From Liriodendron chinense (lineage: Eukaryota > Streptophyta > Magnoliopsida > Magnoliales > Magnoliaceae): DNA of 64,000 nt. Of the stretch, positions 46,701 through 58,700 are shown piece after piece. The DNA lies in contig PVNU02002752.1 in the NCBI GenBank assembly GCA_003013855.2, positions 1 through 64,000 on the forward strand, in the 5' to 3' direction. Numbering within the stretch: the first letter of the stretch is position 1; each line of letters opens with the position of its first letter. A model generated the notes under the pieces. That model did not search any database. It saw only the letters and a list, made by a program, of their open reading frames with translations, and was not told the origin of the DNA. Made by a program: the position numbers and the translations under genes.

Positions 46701-49700
46701 TTATTACTAAGTCGATATTTATCGGCGAGCAACGATACCGATAATATCGGCCGATCTGCAAACACTGGTTTTTAGCAAAAGAATAGATTAGAAAAGAAAT
46801 TGGAGAAGAAAAGTATGAAAAAATAAAAAAACATCAGATTTATATAAATAAAAAAAACTAACCGTTTTCCGACCGTTACGGGGGGCGTAACGGCCGTTAC
46901 GGGTCAAAATTTTGGGGGTCCCTGTTTTGGACCCCGTATAGCGTAACGACTGACGCCGTTTCCGTTACGTATCGGCCGATACGGCCGATACGTAACCGTT
47001 TTGGCACACCTTGATTGAGCTGCATATTTGAGGAGTTTGGACTGTTGGATCGAGTGTACATGTCGATCGGACCTTTGGATTGGGCATATCGAGCCATTTG
47101 ACCACTCTTGATCACGACCCGCCTCGATCATGGACACTTTAGGACTCAGATGTCTTATTTTTTATTAGGATTTAATTTATTTACAGTTGGACTTTTGTAT
47201 GAGCTTTATATTATGTTTTTTCTAGTTTAGGGTTTTTTTTAAGAAATCTTTTTTGAGTGTGCCTTTTTGTAAATTTCTGCACTTGAGACTATAAAAGAGA
47301 AGAAAAAGGGGTGTGGAGCCCGAATGCCTTTATTTTGAAAAAAAAAACTGTGTTTTTTCTCTTCTTCATGTGATTTGAAGAATACTCCATGTGATTTAGA
47401 GCTTGGGTGTGGTGTGATTCCATTCCCATTCTACGGAGGTGCGATGCTTCATCTATCATCTTCCTTCTCTCTTCCTTTCTATCCAAAAAGAGGTATTTTC
47501 TCAAAAAAACTTTATCTTTCTTCTTCCCTTCACATACAAAACCATCCAGATCATATTTTTCTCAACTTTTCATCATCCAACTTCAATCCCAACCGAACCC
47601 AACTATTGAGGACTTAAAAAACTCTAGCCAACGACCCTCAATCCCTTGATTTTCCCTTGCTTCCCCCATCAAAACCCCTTGATTCCCTATCCCTATCCCT
47701 ACCCTAAACCCTAGATCCCCAATTTCCTATTTCCCCCAAATTAAAAAAACCCTAATTCCAAAATTCCCAATTCTCATGAATTTTAATTTTCCAAATTTTA
47801 GATTTTCCCCTTCCTAACCTTAATCCTAGAACCTACAAGTCAGTCCGTTGAGTGTGGAATATGCCTATGTTAAATTGGAAGTTCTATCCTTCCATCGGGC
47901 CTAGTTTTAATTGATTTATGTGATTTCTTAGCATATGGGCATGTGATTTAGGTTAAATCAGATTTTATTTTCTATTATTTACTCTTAATTACATGGTGGG
48001 TTAACATCTTTTGAATTACTTTATGGATTCTTTCATAATTTCCACGTTGCATGATAGCATTAAATCATGTGTCCTGCATCGCTTGTTGCACAATTTTTGC
48101 ATCAGTATTTTTTGCACTTATTTTATGAGCCACTTTTTTGTTATTAAACGATGTTTTAATGATGTGAAATTGGCCATGTGTGAAAGCCTATTTAGTTAGC
48201 TTTCAAATGAGGTCAGGATTATGCAATTCTAATATGATTTTATGGGTTGCACCAAAAGTGTGTATGGTTGTGATGGGATTCAGTGGTATTTTGGTCATTT
48301 TTAATATTTTATTGAAATAGATGGTTAGGATTAAAAGTAATGGATGGTTTAGACTATATTAGGGTTTCTTTTCCTTTGAGGAAAAAGTATATAAATATGT
48401 AAAGAATCTTATATGAATGGCTGATGGTATGTTTGAATAAAATAAGTATTTCTTTTTGGTTTCAAGCTTGTATTGCTTTCTCTTGGAATGTGTTGCATTT
48501 ATATAGCGTTAGTTGCTTCGATTCGATCATTTGTTGCTGGATTTTTATCACAGGATACTGTGCTTACATCTATTTCAGTCTCTTGTCTATTTTAAGAGGA
48601 TTTTATGGTAAATCGTGAAGCTTAAGTACATAGCTAATTCAAAAATCATCCTTTTCGACTAGGTTGTGTCAATGACACATATTACTCAACTTACTATCAT
48701 ATGAGGACATATTTCCATATTGGAAATAAACTAAACCAATCTTTAGACTAATAAAACTGGGCAATTAAAAACTATGACTGGACTAACAACTAATCCAACC
48801 ATAGTTTGTTTCTAACTCTAGGATCGATGGAAACCTTTTTTGAATCATGCACCAGCCAATTTGACTCTTGGTGGACCCCAGATGATGACAACATTAACAG
48901 GGCTCTAATTGTGGGTGAAAAGTTGCTGTCACTGAAGTTGTCACTCTGCCTTTTCTTCCTAGGATTTTAGGGCTAGCTTGGGAATGGGCAGTGTTTTCTC
49001 TTTGGTTTTAACACAAGAAAAAAAAGCTAAAGTGGCTCAAAAGAGCCTTTGGCGATGGATGTTCGCCATCTCCAGCATCTCCGCTGTACATGTTGGACTG
49101 TTTAGGCCCACTGGAATGATTATAGCTTAAAACTTCCATTCACTTGGTAGTCCTTGTCATTAGGGTGTCAATGGGCCGGGTTAAGCTCTGTCCAATCCTG
49201 GCTCGCATTTTTTGAACCAAGTCCAAACCCGGCTCGGGCCCGTGATGGGCTAAAATGATTGAGCCCGAGCCCAACCCGGGATGCATAAACAGGGCCTGAC
49301 CCGAGCCCGGAAAAGGATTGAAAATAAATGGATATTTTGTGTGCCCCACACCTTTGGCTTATGCCATCTGATTTATGCATTTGGTGGGCCCCACAGTCGA
49401 GAGAGAGAGAGAGAGATGAACCTGCTACAATGGCGAAGACACGCTGCTACAACGACGACGGGAGAGGTTGGAGGTAGAAGAGGTGGGTTGGAGGTGGAAG
49501 AGAGGCATATCCCATTTCTGATGGAGGCGGAGGAGGTGGGTTGAAGGTGGAAGAGAGACATATCTCATCTGTGATGGAGGTGGAAGAGGAATATTCCATA
49601 TGTGGGTTGGAGATGGGAGAGATTGAGACGAAAGGCTGGACTATTTTTTTTTTTTTAAGGATTTTGAAAATGTTTTAAATTCAAAGTTGGGATTGCCGGC

Positions 49701-52700
49701 TAAGGTGGGCCCCACAATGGTGTTTATGTGAAATCCGTCCCGACCACCTAGTGTGTCACCTCAAGTTAGGTCAAGGTCCCAAAAATTAACCCCATTCATG
49801 CTCCAGGTGGACCACACGATCGGAAACAGTGCATAAGTAACACTTACCCTCCTAACTATATTCCCTTGGTCTAGCCCACCTAAAAAATGGACTGACCTGC
49901 TGTTTGGGCCACAAGCCCCTAAGCTTCGGTGTGGTATTTAATGGATGGAGTGGATTTTACACAATACTCACGGTAGACCTTGTAAATATCAAGCGTGGAC
50001 ATCTCTCTCCGAACTGATCCCTTGGTGTGGCCCATCCAAATAACTAGTCGGCCTGATTTTTTTGGCAGTAGGCATAACTTAGTATTTTAAATTTAATGGT
50101 GCGAGTGGATTTTATCTTCCTAATTAAGTTGGTCCCCATAACAAATAAAGGACGAGCATCCTTCTCCCATTGGGCAGTGCTTTTGGGAAAAAAAAAAGAG
50201 TTGGCTAATTCTTTTATGGAGCCAACCTTAATCTTTATGTAAGATCTGCTGTGACCATTGGATGTGTAATCCAAAGTTAGGGAAAGGACGAAAAGTTTTG
50301 GCTGATTCATGATTTAGGTGGGCCCCACCAAAGAAACAGTTGTAAGAGACGTCAACCCTTGATTCCCATAGGGATCACCATGCTGATATATAATCCTCTT
50401 TAACCATTAGATTCCACACCAATATTTAGTCACATGACCCAACAATCAGGCCCATCCATGATTCATGTTGGCCACACCAAGGGAAAAAGTTTGAAAGGTG
50501 ATCATTGTTTTGTAAATTGTTTCTAGTTGTGTGGCCCATTTGAATTACTAATGAGGCTGATTTTTGGTACATGGGCCTAACATTGTGTGACACACCTAAT
50601 GGTTGGAGTAGATTTCACTTTTCAGACCAACACCTTGGTGGAGCCCACCCAAAGAAGCTGCCTTCTATAAGAAAAATGATATACAAAGGTTCATCTTGGG
50701 ACGGCTGCTCTGGCAACGTGCGTACAAAGGAAACTTTCCTAGGATCCTTGCCTTTTATCTTCTAGACCACCCACCATGATGTTGTGAGATCTCTCCAACC
50801 ATTAGATGTGCAATATTAAGTTATGGCTATGGCCAAAAAGTCAGCCTGACTAATGATTCAGATGGGCCACACCAAGGCAAATAATTGGGAGAGATGTCCA
50901 CCCTTGATATTTATAGGGCCCACCCTGATGAGTATATAAAATCCACTCCATTCATTAGATACCACACTAAGACTTAAGCCTGAGGCCCAAATATCAGGCT
51001 CATCCATTATCCAGGTGGGCCATACGAAGGAAAATATTTTGGAGAGTGAGTGATTCATGTATACTATTTCTAATCATATGGTCTACTTTAAACACTGACA
51101 AGGGTGGTTTTTGGAGCCTAGGCCTAACATGAGGTGACACAGGTGATGGTCAAGGTGGATTTCATATAAACACCACGATCGGACCCACTTGAGCCGGCAA
51201 CACTTTCCAATAACTCTCCCTCCTCCATTTCCCTCTCAACAGTGAAAGGTATAATATGAAAATTTGAAATTTGAAATTAACTAAACTCTGCGGGCCGGGT
51301 TTTCGGGCTTTTGGAGATCTTAGTCCAAGCCCGGTCCGACCTTACAAATTAAATTTAAATCATGATAACACTATGCCTATAAAGCTCCATTTAGTATTCC
51401 TTTTTCGGCTAGATATACTCGGGTCGGGATATAACTGGGTCCATGGGCACCACATTAACTTCTCTTACGTGTTTTTCTGGAGGATTCCCTGCCAAATCCA
51501 ATAAATTGGAGCAGCTTATAACAAATCTCCGATCTTTCTGATTTTGGGAGTCTATGCAAAATGATAGAACAAAAGCTGGTGTGGCACTGTCGGCCTTATC
51601 TATTATCCAACCCAGATATATTTGGATTTTCTTTGTAGAAGAAGGGGCACTCTCCAGTGGTGCCAGTACCACCATAAGCTATGTGGTACCGGGAAGATGT
51701 GGGCCCATATAATGCATGCATAGAATCTGACCCCGTCCATCATATGATTCAGCGCACGTTAACCCCAAGGCTCTAAAATCTGGATGACATGTGAATCAGG
51801 TGGGTCACAACACGGAACAAGTTGGGACTTGGGAGGGAACGTCAACACTTGATTTGCATGGAGGACTCACCGAGTTGTGCATATAGTATTCAGGCCATTC
51901 AGACCCTTCATCTGGTCTGATGAAGGGTTAGGATGGGCGTCCCTGTTTAAATAAAGGTCAGGCATCTCCTCTCACATTGTTTCCTGTGTTGTGGTCCACT
52001 TGAGTGTTTGATAAGGCCGTTTTTGGTCACTTGTGAGTAATATGAGGTGATGTGTTTGATGGATGGATTGGATGGCCTACATTCATCATGTGGGTCCAAT
52101 GTTGTCAAATGGCATAAGCGATCCCATCTGACACAAGGGGACTGTCCGCATATGCAATTGCACAGCCCCCAAAACTTTTTTTTTTTTTGAAAAAATGAAA
52201 AAATCTGAGGAATCAATAGAAAATGGAAAAAAAAATTATGGAAAATCTGTATAAATACCACAAGGGCAGGGATTTTTTTTTATTTAAAATTTTTTAATTT
52301 TTTATTTTTATAGTTTTATTATCAATTTCATTGAAAATTTGTTATATTTATTACATCTATTAGACTATTAGGCTACAAGAAATCAACTAATAAGTAATCA
52401 AATGAATGCATATTTATGGGAGTATGAGGGTAATAGAGTATAAGGGTAAGGAAAATAGGGGGGTGGCAGTGCTTATTTATAGGCAAAAAGGGAGAGAAAT
52501 TGAAGCAAAAAAAAAAAAAAAAAAAGAAAAAGAAAAAAAGAAAAGAAAAGAAAAGAAAAGAAGTCCCAACTGCTGGGGCATTATGCTATCGCATACCGAG
52601 TATGCGATGGCATAATCACATAATGATGGCTTATGGTCACAGACTTCTCTGTGCGATTGCATAAAGCCCAACAGTCCAAAAACTGCATATTCCACTATGG

Positions 52701-55700
52701 CACATGCAATCCATGCTGCAGCGCTTGGGATGATTTTAGGCGCGGCATATTCCCTTCTCCAAATGGCATATGCAATGACATAATCGCTTATGACAACACT
52801 GCGTGGGTCCCACATCTGCCTAGTACCACCATATGCTTACAGTGGTTTCCTGTGCTAGTTGACCTAGCCCATTTGAAGAATAACAAATCTGTTCAGAGGG
52901 AGGGATGGAGCCACATCAACTTCTCTTATGTGGTTCTTAAGAGTGTGTCACATACATTCTCAATCCTTCATGAAGAGCCATGGCCTTTGCTGCAATCAGC
53001 TCTTTTCTATTAGCCATGCTGGGGAAAGCTTTGGTAACCATGTGTTTCTTATCTTTAAACATGCCCACAAATACCGCAAAGGCCTTGGGATACCAACAGA
53101 TGAACCACGGTAGTTTTTCAAAAAAAAAAAAAAAAGAAGCCAACAGATGAAGATAGCTTCTTACCTCCATTTGAGTTGATGCTTAAGATATAATATGTAA
53201 AAAGAACACACCCAAACACAATCTAGCTATCCAATTGTGGTCATAAAATTTTTTAAAGTGTTTATGTGGCTTCACACCAGCCCATGTGTGTCCTGCCTTT
53301 CCAGTGATCGTTGGGTCTTGTCTTTATATGACCCTGACCCCGTTTTTGCATACATCAAGATGTTATAGATATATACGTTGGTGCAAAGGTCTTGAAGCAT
53401 TGAGGTGTCCTCTAGGCACGACACACTTCACCTTTAACAACTATTTAGATTGTGAAACCCCGACCTTCACAAAAAACCTGAATGGCTGAATTCTTGTGAG
53501 GTTGAGGGATTATGGATCTACCATGTGGGTCTCATTCAATCATTCAGTCATGTTTCTTCACATGAATCTACAATGGGGTCATGTGACCTGTGGATGGCTC
53601 AAAGTGGGAGTGGGAGTTGGGAATCACTTGTTCTTCAAAAGTTAAAGTTCAAAGCATATGGGAATCGTCTATATCATATATACAATTATAATAAAAGTTC
53701 TCTATGCCCATATGTATAGGAGAGCCACACATGCTACCCGATTAGCTATATGTGTGTTTGAGATATCATTGAACATGCCACAGTGCTAGAAACAAATGGA
53801 TGGCTTGGAAAAAAAAAACTTGGTTGACTATTTTATGCATACACTGAATTCTGTAGTTTGACTGATGAGTGGACAGTCTGGAATTTTGGTTAAGGGAATC
53901 TGTATGGTAGGACCCATCCGATGGATGCACTGTATCTTGCTCACATGTGCCACTTTACCAGATCGTGTGGTGTGTACATGGGCTTCCTAGTACACATGGG
54001 CTTAGCAAACTTCTATGGAAAAGTATATATTTTGAAATTAATAAATTGTATTTCGAATTATTAAAAGATACACCTTTATAGAAAGTTCTATTTTCTTAGA
54101 ATCTTTGTAAAGAGATGGTTGATCTTAAGATTCTTAAAATGAAGGTTATGTGAATTGTCATCCTTTTTCAGTGATAAAACGGTAATCCCCTCTTGCAGAT
54201 TGGGTATGAAGAGCAATATACCCTATCCAAGAGACATGTAAATAGGGAATAAAAGCAAGATATCCCATTTGGGAAACTACAAAGAGTTGCTCATTGGTTG
54301 AGAGGAAAGTTAGATGGCAGGTTGTTTAGCTTGGCGATGTGTTGAGGTTGGAGCCGTGTGTTAGGAATTCATTGTCCCTTTTTTCTTCTGGTTTTTAACA
54401 AAACTGCCATTCATAGAAAAAGTGAAATAAAATAAATAGATTTACTGAGAGGTAGATGGGTTTCATTGCCTCTAGAGTGGAGCTGATATTTTACCTAACA
54501 TATGATGTAATTTTTACTGCCATTTGCTCAAACAATGCTTGTTGTGTTAAATGGTGAAAATATCACAATCAGTTGTGTCGAATAATCTAATCAGCAGTGG
54601 ATAGATATTGACCAATGCTAAAACTGAAGGGAACACTTGATCTCAAATGTTGATACTGGTAATTTCTTTTTTCCTGAAAAATGTGAACTTGTAAGAGAGA
54701 TACATTGTGAGTATATATGCATTAGGAAGCCCATTTGTTATGTTTCACTATGTTAAAATTATGTCAAGGGGAGTCCAACTTAATCAGTTGGGTGCTTCAC
54801 ACATCCCCTTGTTTGTTATGTTCCCTGCCTCACATGAATGACTAAGGTCACAACCCATGAATATGGAATTAATGGAGCCACAAACTGCATCTGATCTTTG
54901 TGGATAGAAAATCACATTACTGTTAGTTGAAGAACTTGAAATCTTATTCTATGGGAAAAATTTACTGTTGTATGCACCTTGATGACATGAATGGTGCTAT
55001 TTATAATAATTAGGATTTTCTATTCACAAATATAGGAATATATTGCCTTCTTACTCTGTTTAATGTGGTAGTTGCTGTAGAGATATTTCCCATTTGTTAG
55101 TAGACTCAACTTTGATGTGAGATTGACAATAACTTGTATATGTCTAGGTAAAAGAGATATTGTCCCACTATCCGTCTAACTACAAGCAATCAGCAGTAAT
55201 TCCTCTACTGGATCTTGCACAGCAACAGCACGGAGGGTGGCTAACCGTTTCGTCAATGAATACTGTATGTAGTTCATCAATTGTCCATCACTGGTATTCA
55301 TTTCTATGCAGCAGTTATCTGCCAGAATAATTTGAAATGGAGAATTCATTTTGTCTGTGATATGTTAAGAATGAGAATGTCAATTTTTTTTCATGCATTA
55401 ATATAGTCATAGTGAGTGGTGGAATCATATTTTGAGATGGGTTTGAGCCCGTAGCTCAGTGGCAGACATGGCGTGTTTCAACATTTGATGTCTTGGGTTC
55501 AAGTCCAACACCAATAAAAAGAAAAAAGAAAAAGAAGAAAGAAACATAGGGAGGGATTATTTTGTTACATACGATCATGCCTCTTTACAATGTTTCTTCG
55601 GAACTTAACACCTGTGTTTTAGGGTTGTTTATTTATTTATTGGATGTTGTGCTTCGTAGTTCTCTTGCTGAGGTTTTCATTCATTGGAGTGGGTGAGGAT

Positions 55701-58700
55701 TTTAGAGTGTGGTAGTTGTCTCCTCTAAGCAATCTTCTCTCAAAAACCTTTTGTTTCTTAGCTGCTCCCCAGTTGATTGGGCCATTCGACTGGATGGCTA
55801 CTGGCAAGAAGATCCTAAGGCTTGCCTCCATCATTGTGAACAGTCTCCCAAGTATATATTTTTTCCCGTGCTTGCGCTGGCCTTGAGAGAGAAGTTGCAG
55901 AGGGTGTTGTGCGGAAGTGAGGCTGGTTACAAAATACCAATTTGGGCAAAGCACCCAGCTCTCAGCGGATTTATTATCAAGATGGTGGGTTACTGCTGTT
56001 TCTGTTACTCGGGCTAGGCTGCAGGAGATGAGTCTCCTCTCTGGTTGACTTGCAGATTATAGGCTAACAGATAGACTAAAGAAACTGTTGCTGGAAAGAT
56101 GCAGGCTTAACAGAGTACGCTGATGCAAAATGCAAGTTGGTTGGCTAAAAGGAGCAGCCTAGAATGTAGACCTGTTGGCCAATATAGAAAGCAAAATAGA
56201 AATGGAGAGAGGTGAAGTTTGCTGTAAAATGAGCAGGGCCTCGCCTTTCGTGCGAGAGGATAAGCTGCTGAAGAGCCAAACATCCTGCTATTTATAACCA
56301 GAGAGGGCCTGTTGGTGCTGGGCGAATCTCGGTGAACCACTTAACTGCTAGGATGTTTGGATCAAACAACTGGGATGCTAACACTTTTCATGATGGGGTT
56401 GTCCCCTTCTAGATGACAGACAAACTGGTATGCCAGTTGGACCAATGAGAGATTAGATCCTCCTAAGCAAATGCATGCCTGCTGGTATACACAAGATGAG
56501 GCTTGAAAGGGACCACTCTAATGGATGGAAGCTTCCAAGAGAATGTTGTAACAAACATGTGGTCTATGCTCTACTAGTTAGCATGCAAAGTGGTGAGCAA
56601 CATTAGACTGCTGAAAAGAACTGATGTTATTTACTCCATTCGGAAAATGCTCGGTGCTCTTCTTTCAACCACTTTGAGTTGAGGGTCTTTGGAGAAAGGA
56701 TTGCCCCAGGTCTTGAAAGGCAATTTCTACCCTGTTGGGCTTGTGCCCTTGGTCTCAAAACAGTGACATTGGCCCTGTTGTAGTTTCAGGGTTGTCGGAT
56801 CTAGAGAGTAAAAACCAAATAACAGTGCGACTCGGTTGGGTAGAAGAATAATGGCTGTCAGGTTTGGAGAGTAGCAGTTTTGGCCTATAAAAAATGTGCA
56901 CCAGGTCTTGAAAGGCAATTTCTACCCTGTTGGGCTTGTGCCCTTGGTCTCAAAACAGTGACATTGGCCCTGTTGTAGTTTCAGGGTTGTCGGATCTAGA
57001 GAGTAAAAACCAAATAACAGTGTGAATCGGTTGGGTAGAAGAATGATGGCTGTCAGGTTTAGAGAGTAGCAGTTTTGGCCTATAAAAAATGTGCACCAGG
57101 TCTGGAGAGCTGTAAAATCAGCCCTGTCAGAGGGTTAGGTTTGCTGGATCCATTGTTTTAAATAGTAGTAGTGTGTTGCGTAGCCTTTTCGCTACACGAT
57201 ACTTCTATTTCTTAATTTTAAAATAGAAAAAATATGATAAATAGTAAGAAAAAAAGGCCTAAAAGGTGGTTTTTTTTTTCAAGTATAAGTTTGTTCAAAC
57301 AAGTTATTTATTATCATTTATCAAAAGCCAATCCACATATAAACCAAATCAAATCATTAGCATATTAACAACTTTCTAAGCAAACCACTTTAATTAATAA
57401 TGTTTGATTGAAACCGCAAGTCATAAGTATGAAAAGAAATTAAAATCCCACAGGTTGAGAGTATTGAATACAAAATACAATTATCATTTAAAAAAAATGC
57501 AGTGTATGTCATGCTACAAACCGAGCCACAGGCCCAAAAGAGTGCAGCTAGGATGGCCAGAAAAGAGTGGCAGGTCTGGAGAGTGAAAACGTTACCTACT
57601 CTAAAAGGTGCTTTAATCGAAGGGTTCAAAGTCAAGGATGTCGTATATGGAGAGGTGCAACCCAACAATAATGCAAACTAACCAGGGTGGCCACATTGAG
57701 AGTGCAAGGATGCCAACAATAGTGTGCCCAAAGTGGGTGGAAAGATGCTGGTTGGATCTGTAGAGTAGAAACCTCATTTGGGTAGTTGGACATTGGCACA
57801 AGGGGTGGGTGGTAGGATGTACTTATTTGTTTTGGAATCATCGTCTTTTTGCAAGATTCTTGGTTAGAATCTAAAGTTGAGTAGGGGTCCTTTTAAGGGA
57901 ACGGGTAGAATCTTGTGGCATCTTCACCAAACTACACCTTGTGTTGGGGTTTGGAAAGAGAGACCTACAAAATGAACACTTTCATTTTATGGGTGTATAC
58001 ATTGAGCATCCTTTTGCTGTGTTACATTATTAGTAATAGTGAAGGAAACGTGTGGAAACATTTAAGTAGTTGTGTCCTCCTATTGGTGTTTGGAAGTTAA
58101 ATTTTGCTGACTCCTCTTTTGGGAAAGGGTTATTGTGGCATTGACAGTATCCATAGAGATGATGAGGGCAGCATGCAGAGGGTGTTCCTGGTCTCGCTGG
58201 GTGGTGGTAGGTAAATGAGACGGAGCCGTGGAGCTTCATGCTTTTAGATAAGGGTGAAGGATCTTCAATAAAAACTGGGCGCTTCTATTGTTGTTGGATT
58301 GGCTGTGAGATATGTCCAAAGGCCGCCATGTGAAGACATGGCTGTTTCCACCTTTCCAACCACATTTGTCAGAGTTCCGTGAGCATCTTCTGGTGCATCT
58401 TACATGAACTAATGTAGAAAAAGCACCATCAGGTTGGTATAATGGTTGGTTCAAAAAGAAATAGCATGTTCTGCTCCTTATTCAAGAATGATGTTAACTC
58501 ATTCACTTATTTCTTTTGCAAAACCCTGCGATCCATGATCATGGTTTTAAGACATGTCTGAGTTGGGCGTGACTCAGATGAGTCGACTTGGATTTGGCGC
58601 TACCCGATTCCATTCAATACCACGAGTTGCTCCACGGAGTCGCCCCCAACTCGGGCGAGTTGGGTTGATATTCCCCCTGACTTGTGGCAAGTTGCGACTC

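Larger units (their letters stand above)
41790..48081 (+). mobile_element. Chromodomain Ty3/gypsy element with deleted RT, plus strand
   Basis: LTRs 41790-43039 and 45266-48081 (the second interrupted at 45434-47013) start TGATG and end TGCATC(A/G). The 5-bp duplication CTTGT flanks the whole (41785-41789, 48082-48086). A tRNA-iMet primer site TGGTATCAGAGCC is at 43044-43056 and a purine tract GTCGAGGAGAG precedes the 3' LTR. The interior is only 2.2 kb. It has a gag piece, an aspartic protease and then jumps to the C-terminal end of integrase and a chromodomain. RT, RNase H and the integrase core are missing, so it is a deletion derivative that would depend on a full relative. Confidence 0.85.
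31996..55147 (+). other. NDUFV2 intron 3, 23,152 bp
   Basis: It lies between codons 65 (AGG) and 66 (GTA), phase 0, with donor GTAACT and acceptor TGTCTAG. At least 17 kb is mobile DNA: a LINE piece, a copia element with a nested hAT-type MITE, a gypsy element with a nested element, and further MITEs. The intron's own sequence near the donor (31996-32430) and from about 52.8 kb to the acceptor is plain AT-rich intron. Correct splicing has to skip several LTR polyadenylation signals on + (gypsy) and many cryptic sites. Confidence 0.93.

Noticed and set aside
49155..51360. A single MITE with defined ends
   Set aside because: 'gggccgggtt' wording recurs at both sides, but not as a clean inverted repeat, and no duplication was found. 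Reported only as a cluster.
55637..56017. Overlapping ORFs of about 100 codons in intron 4
   Set aside because: No family motif on either strand, and located between NDUFV2 exons.
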